DNA from: Silurus meridionalis
Lineage: Eukaryota; Chordata; Actinopteri; Siluriformes; Siluridae
Length of the DNA: 64,000 nt
Direction of reading: 5' to 3'
NCBI RefSeq assembly: GCF_014805685.1
Contig: NC_060885.1
Coordinates: 26,027,132-26,091,131 of the forward strand
Shown piece by piece: positions 22,233 through 34,539 of this stretch. The number at the start of each line of letters is the position of its first letter. Position 1 is the first letter of the stretch. Below the pieces are notes generated by a model. The model saw only the letters and a list, made by a program, of their open reading frames with translations. It had not been told where the DNA came from and ran no database searches. Made by a program: the position numbers and the translations under genes.

Positions 22233-22975
22233 GAGATTTAGACAGATTTGTGAACAATATTTGAGAGAAATAGGCCTTTTGTGTACATAGAAAAAGTTTG
22301 AGATCTTTGAGTTAAGCTCATGAAAAATGGAGGCAAAAACAAGTATTGCGTTTATAATTTTGTTCAGTATATGTTGTTCTTATCCAGGTGGGTGAGGGCT
22401 GAATGAACAACCATGGAACCTGCATCCTCTGTTGACCTGTTCGGGCGATAGGGAATCTGGTGAGTCCAGTGTAGGTGGTATGTTCACCAGCCAGATTAGC
22501 CAGATTTAAAAGCATTTAAAACATCAGAGTCCATCCGTGGCTTCTGATTAGGAAAAATGTACATGCACGTGTTGATATGGTCCACCAGTGTGGTCTGTGA
22601 GGCAATTATGTTCCAGTCAGTATCCTAACGCTTTTGCTGTAGAGAAGAAATGTCGCTCTCTGGCAATATCTCACAGCTGGTTACACACGTTTGAAGAGTG
22701 GTGTGTTATTAGTTAGCATTACCAAAAATAGGTAATCAAACTGACCCAACTGGGGGAAGGGAGTAGGTGTATATGCCTCAGCAATGTTTGCATATAACTA
22801 ATCCATTGTGTTGTCCCCTCTGATAGAACAGAAGACATTCTGATGAAATTTTAAAAATACACTTTTTAAGTAAAAATGCTTGAAGTCTACAGCAACAATA
22901 AAAGCTCTTTCATTGTGGGAAGACTTTTGTTTGCTGATTGCTGTATGCAGTTCTTCCATATCTAGTTTAGCATTA
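22233..22975. other. Mostly unassigned, weak LINE trace
   Basis: On the - strand near 22400-22500 a short stretch (GTTCGGGCGATAGGG, GTCCAGTGTAGGTGG) resembles the family-B LINE region GTTTGGGCGATATGC, GTCCAGTGAGGGTGG. Otherwise nothing is recognised. Confidence 0.3.
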
Positions 22976-23105
22976 GCATCCGGAGGAATGTGCCCTGCAG
23001 TCAAAGTAAAGGCAGAGAATTCTCTCTGTAATATTTACAGAGAGAATTCTCTGCCTTTACTGTGACTGCCTTTACTGTGACTGCAGGGCACATTCCTCCG
23101 GATGC
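22976..23105. repeat. Near-perfect palindrome, about 55-bp arms
   Basis: GCATCCGGAGGAATGTGCCC on the left faces GGGCACATTCCTCCGGATGC on the right, and GAGAATTCTCTCTGTA meets TACAGAGAGAATTCTC around a loop of a few bases. The right arm contains an extra 15-base tandem copy (CTTTACTGTGACTGC twice). It could extrude as a cruciform or be transcribed as a hairpin. Confidence 0.9.
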
Positions 23106-23186
23106 ACCTAATCATCATATACCCAAAGTGAGCAAAGCAATTACTTTGAGCAGCAGTAGAGTCTGTGCTCCTCATTTGTAAACATT

Positions 23187-24206
23187 CAATTCAATTCAAT
23201 CCATTTTTATTTCTATATGTAGTGGATATACAGATTCAATTATGAGGGGACTTTTATTTTGATATGGGCGCCGCCATTTTGTTTTGCTCCGACATGTGCG
23301 CGAAAAATGTATGGAGAAGAAGGACTTCTTAATCAGCATAGGAAGTTAGTTCAGACTGATGACATGCATCAAAGCTACCTGACGTGCTTCTAAGTCTCCG
23401 TTCATCTTAAATAGTTTGTTATTATTAGCAAGTTTTTCGTTGTGCTTCTGAATAAGGCGGGACAACAGGCCTGTTAAGGTCATTTGAGTTATTCGTTGAG
23501 GAAGTTGAATACCCCCGTATTTTTGGGTTCTTTTGCAATTTACATCCAGATTTTCGTTAGTTCAAACGAACTCAAAGTGTAGTGGATGCTGTTGCGGGGA
23601 CTATTAGCTGATTCGTTGGATGGCATCGTGTGTTCGTTGTTTCCTCTAATTGATCACCATTGGGAGCACATAAAAAAGTCGGGATTGTGGCCTCGTCGGG
23701 TCGTGCTCTGTGTTAAAGGATCACGAGGGCAATCATTGGGGATCAAATAGTTAAGGGTACAGTACCCTGCCTATCCGGACACCTTTCAGCGTTCTGTCCA
23801 GGACCTAAGGGTGGTGATGTACAATAATTTGTTCATTTTTCCTTAAAAGTTGATAAGCAAGTTACCTTTTCCTTTCAACAAGTATCAAAACAGAACTGTG
23901 TTTAAAGAAACTGTTGTTCGAGAAACTAATATGTGAGTTTTCCACACAAAGACTCGTTTTTGTTGCCAGTCTCTGGACATTTTGACTCATTAAAGGACTG
24001 AGTATAATTTTTCCCTTGATTTTTGAAACGAACTCTTTAAAATTTGAGGTGAACTGATTTGATACCAACTAATTGTGAATGTGAAATGTTCAGTGTGGCA
24101 AAAGAACACGTTTAAGTTTCAATTGAACAGTCACATTGTTTTTATTTTCCTTGTGGTTGTTTAAGTCTTAACTGAAATAGTCACATTGTTCTTATTTTCT
24201 TTATGG

Positions 24207-24263
<57 letters not shown>

Positions 24264-26590
24264 TCTCCCTGAGCCTTTTCATAAAACTAATTGTTTTTAT
24301 TTAAATAAATATTTTTGTTTAGTTAAATTGAATGTCTGTAAGTTAACTTGAGTCCTTTATACTAAGGAGTGGGGCCATCTCATCTATCCTGTTAGATCTG
24401 GGAGGGTGGGTTTTCCTGAGTATTCTCCACACTCACGTACGCTTCAGGCTACCACCGTGAATAAGATAGATCCTGAAGCCCACCTCACCTTATCTGTAGT
24501 CCCACATGACAACACGATAGACAACAACATTTAACCACTCGTTATACTGAGACCTAAAGCATTGGGTGGGAGGACTAGGATCCTGTTGCCCACTCAGTCT
24601 TCCTTAGTCAAAGGCTTGTTGTCTGCCCCACAAGGCGGTGGCATATTCCCCTCCGCCACATATAGCACTTTTAACAAGGAACATTGTCTTAAAGCAGCTT
24701 TACACAGATAATATGGTAAAAATTATCAATACGATTATAGTTTATAAGTGTAAGTTTGCCCCTAATGAGCAAGATAATGGTGACTGTGGCAAGGAAACAA
24801 TCCCTGGTATGGCACAAGGAAGAAACCTTGAGAGGAACCAGACTCCAGAGGGAATCCATCCCCATCTGGGTTGCAATAAATATCCATTTATAACACATAA
24901 GCAATGTTGAGGTGTGCAGTGATAGTGATCAGTTGCAAACTGTAGTCCTGAGTCAGTGTAGCAGACTGTTGACATTAACTACAGTCCAAATCCAAATCCT
25001 CAAAGCTTGTGTTCTTCATAATTTCATGGATCCCCAGGCCGTTAGGAAGAAACCATCCCCAGCTGCACAGAGTGGCATTCAATCAAAGAAAACATCATCC
25101 AGGGGCAGGCCTGGACGAAGCCAGCAGATCTGAGGAGAGGAGAAAGACAGGAATAAGAGATGAGGGATAATGGGATAAGGGACGGCCCACCACACCACCG
25201 TCAACAAATCTGAGTGAATGTGTGAGAGTGAGGGAACGACAACATACAAATATCCCAATTCACTGAACACTCTATACTAACGATCCATCCAGATCTGCTC
25301 CTTTACCTAAGAAAAATCTACCAGTGAAAGGCTTGAATAAAAAAATTTTTTCAGCCTCGACTTGAACACAGACTGTGTCTGAGTGTCAAACACTGATTGA
25401 AAGGCTGCAAAATCTGCCACCTGCTGGAGTCTTCATTATTTGAAGTACCAACAAATAGCCTGCACTTTTTGATTTAAGTAGGCATGGTACCGTTAAGTGA
25501 TTTATACGTCAGTAGTAGTATTTTATAATCGATGCGATATTTAATTGGGAGCCAGTGTAGACTTATTAAAACAGGGCTGATGTGGTCATATTTTCTAGAT
25601 CTAGTAAGGACTGTTGCTGCTGCATTCTGAACTAATTGAAGCTTATTTATGCACTTTAACACCCAGACAGTAAAGTATTATAGTAGTCTAATCTGGATGT
25701 AACAAAAACATAAACTAGTTAAAAAAGAAGGCTATCCTGGTAATGTTATTCACATGAAGCTCAAAGGAAAGACTAGAGACAATAATCACAGCAAGGTCTT
25801 TGACTGCTGTACACTCGGAGACAGAAACACCATCCAGAGATTCTACGTAATCGAAAAGTTTACTTATATCCACATGTGGTTCGAGTAAAAGTACTTTTAT
25901 CTTATTACAGTTGAGCAGAAGGAAGTTATCAAATATCTACTCTCTAATGTCCTTTACACTCTCCTCAACAATTTTAAGATGATCCCTCTCATCTGGCTTT
26001 GGTGAAATATACAACTGTTTATCATCAGCATAGCAATGGAAGCAAATACCATGTTTGTTTAATTTCATCCAGAAGCAGCATATGAAAAGTGAAAAGCAAT
26101 GGACCTAAGACTGATCCTTGTGGAACACCAAACTTTACCTCAGAGAGTGTGGAGAACTTACCATTTACATCAACAAACTGATTGCGATCAGTCAAATAAT
26201 ACCTGAGCCAGGAGAAAGCTGTTCCATATATTCCAACAACATTCTATAGTCTAGCAAGGAGGACAGTATCATCAATGGTGTAAAAAGCTGCACTAAGGTC
26301 GAGCACAACAAGTAAGGTGACAAAACCCTGATCAGAGACAATAACAGGTCATTTACCACTTTAACTAGCACTGTCTCTGAGATGATGAGGCCTAAATCCT
26401 GACTGATACATTAAAAAATTTGTATTTCTAAGTAGATGTGAGCAAAACTGCTGTCCTACAACATTTTCAAAAACTTCGGAGATAAAGGGGAGGTTTGATA
26501 TTGACCTGTAGTTGAACAGCTGACAAGGGTCAAGGTCAGGTTTCTTAATTATGATAACTGCCAGTTTGAAGGATTTAATGGGTGGTTTTA
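23187..26590 (-). mobile_element. Family-A LINE copy split by a solo LTR
   Basis: The 3' tail (AATTCAATTCAAT, CCATTTTTATTTCTATA) ends at 23217 and resumes at 24661 with TATAGCACTTTTAACAAGG. The rest runs to about 26590. It is diverged, with many stops; a recognisable piece of the RT C-terminal region is at 25662-25474 (LVQNAAATVLTRSRKYDHI). Layout otherwise follows the copy at 14242-17000. Confidence 0.85.
23218..24660. mobile_element. 1.44-kb solo LTR inserted in a LINE tail
   Basis: Begins TGTAGTGG and ends CCGCCACA (imperfect inverted ends), with 4-bp direct repeats TATA at 23214-23217 and 24661-24664. The host LINE sequence continues on both sides, so both borders are secure. Inside are an (AT)n run (about 24210-24260) and AATAAA at 24304-24309. 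No internal coding region is present. A 4-5-bp TSD with TG...CA fits a Gypsy or retrovirus-like LTR; the parent family is unknown. Confidence 0.85.
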
Positions 26591-26654
26591 CAAATCAGGC
26601 TGGTGCAACATTACTCCATAAATGCACAGACCTGAACCCTTGCACTTAGCAGAG

Positions 26655-28200
26655 TCCATTGCTCTTCTTCATCTTCTTCTTCTTCTTCCATCTTCTCCTT
26701 CTTCTTCTTCTTCCATCTTCTCCCATTAGGGGTCGCCACTGCGGATCATCCATCTCCATACCCCGTCCTCTAAATCTCTCTCTTTCAACCCAACTATCTG
26801 CATGTCTTCCTTCACCACATCCATAAACCGCTTTTGCTCCTTTCTGGTGGCTCCATCCTCAGCATTCTCCTACAGATATACCCAATGTCCCTCCTCTGCA
26901 TATGTCCAAACCATCTAAATCTCGCCTCCCTCACCATGTCTCCAAAACATCCTACATGAGCTGTCCATCTAATAAACTTATTTCTAATCCTGTCCATCCT
27001 CGTTACTCCCAAAGAAAACCTCAACATCTTCAGCTCTGCCACCTTAGCTCCACCTCCTGTCTTTTACTCAATGCCACTGTCTCTAAACCATACAACATCG
27101 CAGGTCTCACCACAGTCCTATACACTTTTCCTTACACTCTTGCAAATACCCTTCTATCACAAATCACTCCTGCCACTCTTCTCCACCCTGCCTGCACTCT
27201 TTTCTTCACTTCTCTAACACGCGCTCCATTGCTTTGCACTGTTGACCCCAGGTACCCGAACTCCTCCACCTTCCCCACCTCCCTGCAACTGCACCCCTCC
27301 ACTGCCCTCCCTCTCATTTAAACACATGTATTCTGTCTTACTCCAACTGACTTTTATTTCCCTTCACTCCAGCACGTACCTCCACCTCTCCAGGCTCATC
27401 TCAACCTGTTCTCTTCTCTCACGACAAATAACAATATCATCCGCAAACATTATAGTCCATGGACACTCCTGTCTGACCTCGTCCATCAACCTGTCCATCA
27501 CCACTGCAAACAGGAAAGGGCTCAGAGCCGATCCTTGATAATAATAATAATAATAATAATAATTTGTTACATTTATATAGCGCTTTTCTGCAGCACTCAA
27601 AGCGCTTTACATATGATGCAGTCCAACCTCCACCTTGAACCAGTCTGTTGTTCCTAATGCACACTTTACTGCTGTCACACTGTCCTTATACATGTCCTGC
27701 ATCACCCTCACATACTTCTATGACACACCTGACTTCCTCACACTGTACCACAATTCCTCTCTCGGCACCCTGTCGTACGCTTAATCTAAATCCACAAACA
27801 CACAATGCACTTCCTTCTGACCTTCTCTATACTTCTCCATCAACATTCTCAAAGCAAATAATGCGTTTGTGGTGGTCTTCCTCGGGATAAAACCATACGG
27901 TTGCTCACAGATGGTCACCTCTTCTCTCAGCCTGGCTTCCACTTCATGGTGTGACTGATCAACATAAATCCCCTGTAGTTACTACAGGATCTACCTTGTA
28001 CTTAAAGATCAGTACCAGCACACTCCTCCTCCATTCCTCAGGCATCCTCTCACCTTCCAAAATCTTGTTAAACAATCTGGTTAAAAACTCCACTTCCATC
28101 TCTCCTAAATCTACATGCTTCTATCGGTCTTACATCTGGTCCAACTGACTTTCCACTCTTCATCCAGCACTAAGAGTGCACTGGCTTGTACCACCCTAAT
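26655..28200 (-). mobile_element. RTE-clade LINE, decayed ORF2 C-terminal half
   Basis: On the - strand from 28170: fragments resembling FNKILEGERMPEEWRRSVL, then the RT catalytic region [11 protein letters not shown] ... FADDIVI (27600-27400), then VEEFGYLGSTV, FIRWTAHVGCFGDMVREARF and FRWFGHMQRRD near the C-terminus, and the 3' tail AGTGGCGACCCCTAATGGG with (AGA)n at 26740-26655. These motifs and tail are typical of fish RTE LINEs. Frameshifts and a short insertion (27537-27613) inactivate it. Its tail is the one used by the SINE at 12285. Confidence 0.9.
27537..27613. mobile_element. Short insertion with (TAA)n and GCGCTTT palindrome
   Basis: The RTE reading frame is interrupted between GATCCTTGA and TGCAGTCC by about 77 bases. 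These comprise (TAA)8, then ACATTTATATAGCGCTTTTC and ACTCAAAGCGCTTTACATATG. It looks like a tiny retroposed LINE or SINE tail with a microsatellite; a 3-base duplication (TGA) may flank it. Confidence 0.6.
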
Positions 28201-28379
28201 GGCTGGATTAGTCCACTTGAATCCAAGATGGCGGCACCGCAGTAGCTCGCAGCGGCCTCTCTAGATCCAAAAATTGCGCTTTCACCATATTTAGCCTGAC
28301 CTTTCACAATACATGGACACCAGAGTCAGCTGTGTTCATGTGTACAACCACCAGACATTGTTACGGTACAGGCATTGTT

Positions 28380-29787
28380 AAAGAAATAAGAGATTGGATG
28401 ACCCATAACTTTCTACTATTAAATTCTGATGACAGAGATTTTGCTCATCGGCCCAAAAACCAGTATACAGCATCTCAACCTGCATTTAGACGGATGTTCT
28501 GTAACCACTAGTTCAACGGTAAAAGACCTGGGAGTTATTTTAGACAGCAACTCGTCTTTCAAAAATCATATCAACCAAGTCACAAAAACCTTCTTTCACC
28601 TTAGAAATATTTCTAAGCTAAGAAACCTGTTATCTATATCTGATGCAGAGAAGCTTGTCCATGCTTTCATGACGTCCAGAATAGACTATTGTAATGCATT
28701 ACTAGGTGGATGTCCTGCATCATTAATAAACAAGCTTCAGTTAGTTCAGAATGCGGCAGCAAGAGTTCTTACAAGGTCAAGAAAATATGATCATATAACC
28801 CCAATCTTATCATCCCTACACTGGCTTCCTGTTAAGTTTCGAATAGACTACAAACTACTACTTCTTACTTATAAAGCCCTAAATGGTTTGGCTCCCATGT
28901 ATCTATCCTGTCTTTTTACACGCTACAATCCGTCACTCTCCCTGAGATCTTAAAACTCTGGACTTCTAGTAGTTCCTAGAATAGTCCACTAAAGTCGGTA
29001 GACCATTCTCACATTTAGCTCCTAAACTTTGGAACAGTCTTCCTGACAGTGTTTGGGGTTCAGACACACTCTCCCAGTTTAAGTGCAGATTAAAGCCAGA
29101 ACATTATTAACATGCACATTATTAACTTGCGCTGTAAATATCATGAACAGCAGCTACGCTAATTTCTCTCCACTGCTTTTCTTTCTCTCCCCATCCCGAG
29201 GCATCCTGAGGTTTGGCCAGCTCCAGTCACGTCCCACCTCATGAAGTTAATGGACCTTTGAAGAAGTAGATGCCGAACTCGCAAACATCCTCTACCATCT
29301 AGGGATGTACCAGTGCCAATTGGATCCCACTACATGTGTGGAGTTTTGACATTGGACCTCCTGGAGTGTTTAAAGGCTCTGGCATGGAGAAGCTGGTGCT
29401 GGATCTGTGATGATCACAAATGTTGAGCTCAGTAGCTCCTAGTTTTATAACCATAAAGACTATATAAGACTGTAGAAAGAACATTACTTATAATCTTATA
29501 CTCCAGTGCTCATGTTAGTTTTCACTCTCCAGTGTTCTGTATTGTTGAAAATTTATGATCAAACTCTTGATGTCACCCAAATGAGGATGGGTTCCCCTTT
29601 TGAGTCTGGTTCCTCTCAAGGTTTCTTCCTCATAACATCTAAGGGAGTTTTTCCTTGCCACAGTCATTATTTGTTATTGCTTGCTCATCAGGGATAATTG
29701 CACACCATTCACCTTTCACACCATTCACTGTTGATTTCTGTAAAGCTGATTGTCTGTTGTGAAAAGCGCTATAGAAATAAACTTGAC
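28380..29787 (+). mobile_element. Family-A LINE, 5'-truncated, + strand
   Basis: Contains the RT C-terminal region (28429-28953), about 600 bp of 3' UTR and the tail TTGTGAAAAGCGCTATAGAA, ATAAACTTGACTTGA. Close to the copy at 14242-17000 but on the opposite strand. The family-B LINE begins immediately after the tail. Confidence 0.9.
28429..28953 (+). pseudogene. LINE RT C-terminal fragment, 174 codons
   Basis: Open stretch with the connection-region signatures STVKDLGVILDSN, FHLRNISKLRN, RIDYCNALLGG, LVQNAAARVLTRSRKYDHIT, LHWLP and LLTYKALNGLAP. The palm domain with the YADD box is absent, so it is a truncated, inactive piece of LINE ORF2. Confidence 0.85.
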
Positions 29788-32512
29788 TTGACCGTAAACT
29801 CCCTAAACTCCATCAGCATGTGGACTTTGCAACGAGAGGAGCGAACATGCTGGATCTTGTTTACACAAACATCCCCGTCGCGTATTGTGTGGAGCCCCGC
29901 CCCCATCTCGGCTACTTAGACCAGCATACAGACCGCTCGTCAGACGCTCTAAACCGGTTCTGAAACAGGGGAAAACCTGGCCACAAGGAGCTACTTCTGC
30001 TCTTCAGGACTGTTTTAAATGCACTGACTGGGACATGTTTAGAGAGGCTGCAACCAATGGCAATTCCATCAACTTGGAGGAGTACACATCGACAGTGACC
30101 AGCTACATCAGCAATTGCGTTGATGATGTGACTATCTTCAAGACCATCACTACACGCTCCAACCAGAAGCGGTGGATTACTGCAAATGTGCATGTGCTGT
30201 TTAAACAAAGAGACTCAGGGGACATACAGGGGACAAGACGGCCTTAAAAACAGCAAGGGCCAAACTGTCCCGTGCCATCAGAGAGGCGAAGCGCGCACAC
30301 GCACACGCAAAGAAAATCTACGACCACTTCCAGGACAGCGAAGACATCCGGCGCATGTGGCAGGGCATCCAGGCGATCACTAACTACAAGACATCATCTG
30401 CTTGTGACCGTGATGCCTCCCTCCCAGATGCGCTGAATGACTTCTACGCCCTGTTTGAGGTACAGAACAACGTGAAGGCGAAGAAGACCACCCCTTCTCC
30501 CACTGACCAGGTGCTCTGTCTAACCACAGCAGAAGTGAGGAAAACTCTATGCAGAGTTAACCCACGGAAGTCTGCTGGACCTGACAACTTTCCTGGCAGA
30601 GTGCTCAGGGAATGTGCAGAACAGCCAGCAGATGTCTTCACTGACATCTTCAACATCTTCCTGAGCAGCAACGTTGTTCCCACGTGCCTCAAGACAACAA
30701 CCGTTGTTCCCGTGCCGAAGAAATCTACTGTCTCCTGCCTCAATGACTATTGTCCTGTCACGCTCACACCAATCGTGATGAAGTGCTTCGAGAGGCTCGT
30801 CATGAGGCACATCAAAACCCAGCTTCCACCCTCCCTGGACCCCATGCAGTTTGCGTATCGTCCAAAATGTTCCACGGACGATGCCATCTCCACAACCCTC
30901 AATCTGGCCCTCACCCACCTGGACAACAAGGACTCATATGTACGAATGCTGTTTATTGACTTCAGCTCAGCATTCAACACAATCATTAATCAACACCTGA
31001 TCGAGAAGTTGAACCTACTGGGCCTGAACACCTCCTTCTGCAACTGGATCCTGGACATCCTGACTGGGAGACCTCAGTCAGTCCGGATTCGGGAAAAGCA
31101 TCTCCAGCACCACCACACTGAGCACTGAGGCTCCTCAGGGCTGTGTGCTCAGCCCACTGCTGTTTACTCTGCTGACTCACAACTGTGTAGCAATGCACAG
31201 CTCGAACCACATCATCAAGTCGGCAAGATGACACGACCGTGGTGGGTCTAATCAGCAAGAACGATGAGTCAGCATACAGAGAGGAGGTGCAACGATTAAC
31301 TGCCTGGTGTGGAGCAAACAACCTGCACAGAGCGACCAATCTCCACTGAATATTGATGGATGCTCAGTGGAGATCGTCAAGAGCACTAAATTCCTTGTTG
31401 TTCATCTGGCGGACAACATCACCTGGTCACTCAACACCAGCTCCATCACCAAGAAAGCCCAGCAGCGTCTCTACTTCCTGAGAAGTCTGAGGAAAGCTCA
31501 TCTCCCTCCCCCGATCCTGACCATGTTCTACAGAGGGACCATTGAGAGCATCTTAAGCAGCTGCATCACTGCCTGGTCTGGGAACTGCACCGTTTCGGAT
31601 CGCAAGACCCTACAGAGGATATTGAGGACAGCTGAGAAGATCATCGGAGTCTCTCTCCCCTCTATTATGCACATTTACACCACATGCTGCATCTGCAAAG
31701 CAAACAGCATTGTGGATGACCACACACCTGTCACACACACTTTTCAATCTCCTGCCATCAGGTAAATGTTCCGAAGCATTCGGGCCGCCACATCAAGACT
31801 GTGCAACAGTTTTTTCCCGTAAGCCATCAGGCTCCTCAATACACAGAACTGAAAGGAAACTCACACACACACATTCAGTGTGTGTTACTGAACTGTATAA
31901 CCTGGACTTAACACTTAACACACACTCATTACTCATCTCAGCCCATTCCACCATAATTTATTTATTATTATACTACACTGTAAGTATAATAGTACTACAC
32001 TGTTTACTGTTTACTACATGCTGTCTTTTGCACCTTTGACTCTATTATACCGTTTACATGCTGTTTTTGCACCTTTGACTGTTACTTATTATACTATACT
32101 GTCATTATACTATACTGTTTACCTGCTGTCTTTTGCACTTCTTGACTGCTGCTGTTTTTTGCACTACATTGTGTCTGTTTATATTCACTCCCGCTTATAG
32201 TTTTTACAGTTCTCCTCACACAGTACTGTATATTCAGAGTATACAGTAGGTTTACTAGTTGGCGCTATCTCAGGTTTTGTCTTGTCTTGTGTTGTTTGTC
32301 TGCAATGTCTGTCTGTACTGATTTTCGTCTGCACTGTTTGCACTAGGTTGCACTCGATGCACTTTATGTAGCTTGTATTGTGTTGTAGCTCTATGTTGTT
32401 TAGTGTAGCACCAGGGTTCCGGAGGAACATTGTCTCTTTTTTACTGTGTACCACTGTGTATAGCAGAAATGACGACAAAAGCCTTTTTATGACAATAACT
32501 CTTGACTTGACT
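29788..32512 (+). mobile_element. Jockey-superfamily LINE (family B), best copy
   Basis: Starts in the endonuclease C-terminal region (EPRPHLGY near 29890). Then come a linker with frameshifts, the RT domain (30355-31128), a broken thumb/C-terminal region (31307-31765, [33 protein letters not shown]) and a 3' UTR rich in TTTGCAC phrases, ending at 32512 with CTCTTGACTTGACTTG. The family resembles Rex1/CR1-like fish LINEs. Several frameshifts and stops inactivate it. Confidence 0.85.
30355..31128 (+). pseudogene. Family-B LINE reverse transcriptase, 257 codons
   Basis: Contains the N-terminal RT motifs ([37 protein letters not shown]), [20 protein letters not shown] and motif [14 protein letters not shown]. 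It stops before the catalytic FADD box: a frameshift near 31090 shifts GCVLSPLLF into another frame. Confidence 0.85.
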
Positions 32513-33319
32513 TGCTATTCTGTCTGCTCAAAAAACACTGCAACCCTCTAGCCCACTGTTGTTATTGTTAAACCATGTTTTCATACAAAATGATGACACT
32601 ACATAATTTAAAACATTTGGAAGTTGTTAGCCAGAGCAGCAGTTCGTCCATTTTGTTCACATGAGACCATACATTATTAAGGAAGATGCTGGGGATAGAT
32701 GCAGGTTGATGCGAGAGATGGTTGATGTGAATTTAGGCTTAGTCTAGCCCTAACGCTGCCTTACGTTGACACCATTGCAAAGATAAATTCCTACCCAGTC
32801 AAAAGTATTTTTTACATATTTATACAAATGAGCAAACAGTCTAATATGATGGAAATTTAACAAGTGCCATTAATTCATCTAAAGCCAAAAAGTTTCAAAG
32901 TTGCAGTTGATGTTTCCCCACCTATTTTATTATTACCCTTTTCTTCTTCATACACTGCAAGGATGTTGTGTTTAAAGAAATGGGTAGTTTTACAAATTGC
33001 ATTGGTGCACCATTACTCCACTCCAAGCTACTGAACACTTCAGCTCCTTCAAAGTGATTGTTAAGCTCTCTGTGGCTCTCAAATGTCTCCTTATGTTCTT
33101 ATGTATCAAAAAATTAAAGGGTACCTCAATGTGAAGTAGGCTAAGAACTATTCACTTAGTGACCAGACAGTCCTTCTTAGCTGTTGATGTTGATGTTCAG
33201 CCAGAGGTGCTTATGTACCTCTGCTACCTGATACAAAGTGGCTCCAAAAAGACTTAGGAGACAGCAATGGGGTAGTGTTTATTCAGTCCACACTTTTAGC
33301 TTATACATAAAAGCATATA
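32513..33319. other. No supported feature
   Basis: AT-rich DNA. A phrase at 32977-33025 (GGGTAGTTTTACAAATTGCA, TTGGTGCACCATTACTCCA) is shared with 26580-26620 and may be a tiny dispersed repeat. Confidence 0.4.
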
Positions 33320-34246
33320 CAGTGGAACCCGCTTATCTCAACCTCGGTTATCTCAACAACCCTATTAAGTCGACGTTTTTGAAGTGGAACCGGCAAATTC
33401 TCGCTTTGTCTTAGCATTTTTTATCGGTTATGTCGATTCTTTTGTCGCCGAACCCTGATATCTCGAGCACAAGGGGGGGAAAATTTGCCATTTAACGTCG
33501 GTTATCTCGGTGCAGCCGCAGAAGAACTCGCGGAAGTGGCGGAAAAATCAAGGCTTACAGCTGCTACAGGTGTTGTATTGTATACTGGTGAATCTCTGCT
33601 GTTAGTTAGTGCACATATGCCTTTTGTTGTTAAATGTTATGCGATGAACGGGCACGGAACGTGGGATGAGCAGCAAAAGCATAGAATGAACAACGGCAGG
33701 ATCGGGGGGAATCCGCGGTGCGCTTTGGGAAGAAAAGCACAGCCGTTGAGAGAGTGCCGGTGGGAAGGCACATACCGGGATACACATGAGCGATAACAAC
33801 GACCACCGTGAACCAACATATACCAACAATAACGGACAGTGAGAGTGTGGAAGTTTAAATAGGAGCTGGTGATGATGCTAAACGAGCACCATATGTGCGC
33901 GATTGAAGCTGCGGGAGCTTCAGAGAAAGCGGCCGAGAAAGCACCTGACACGCTGAAGGAGGCCGAAGGGGGCGTGGCAGGTGGATTCCTGACAGATAAG
34001 CATGTACTGTATGTATTTTTATAGCATGCCTTCATCAAACAAATCGCAGCAACGCTGTTGTGTAAAAAAAACCCTTCAAAAACACGTGCATGCACATTCT
34101 CATTTATTAACGCACATCATGTACATAAAGAAATTTCAAGCACATTAATATATTGCCGCCATTTTGATTTTCGTTTATCTCGATCATCGGTTATCTCGAT
34201 GCTTTTTGGCAACCCCCTAGGACATCGACAATACCAGGTTCCACTG
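33320..34246. mobile_element. 927-bp pogo/Tigger-like TIR element
   Basis: Begins CAGTGGAACCCGCTTATC after TA (33318-33319) and ends GGTTCCACTG before TA (34247-34248). Subterminal repeats of GGTTATCTCAAC, TTATCGGTTATGTCGA and CGATCATCGGTTATCTCGAT occur at both ends in opposite orientation. TA target duplication and CAGTGG ends fit the Tc1/mariner superfamily, pogo branch. The interior has reading frames (33485-33796; 34095-33637 on the other strand) without a transposase domain. The flanks (ATACATAAAAGCATATA, ACATAAATAGCATATACATA) are themselves similar. Confidence 0.8.
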
Positions 34247-34539
34247 TACATAAATAGCATATACATAAAAGCCTACAGATACAGCCTCAGCACAACATAG
34301 GAAAGGAATGCAAGAGGAGCTGACATTGGTTTAGTAAGATGGCCCTAATACTCTGCCCACTCATCTGTCAGATGCTTAATGCAGAGAAGTGATATACATG
34401 AATGTGCATTCAAATCAATTGCTAAGGACACAACAAAATCGAATATATGATCCAGACAAGAGTTTCTGAATTATTTTCCATGATTCTTGAATACAATATG
34501 TTTGAACATAAATTTTGAGATCATTTATTTCTTGTGCTA

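Noticed and set aside
33485..34095. Two overlapping frames inside the TIR element as a transposase
   Set aside because: No DDE or helix-turn-helix motif; composition suggests non-coding filler.
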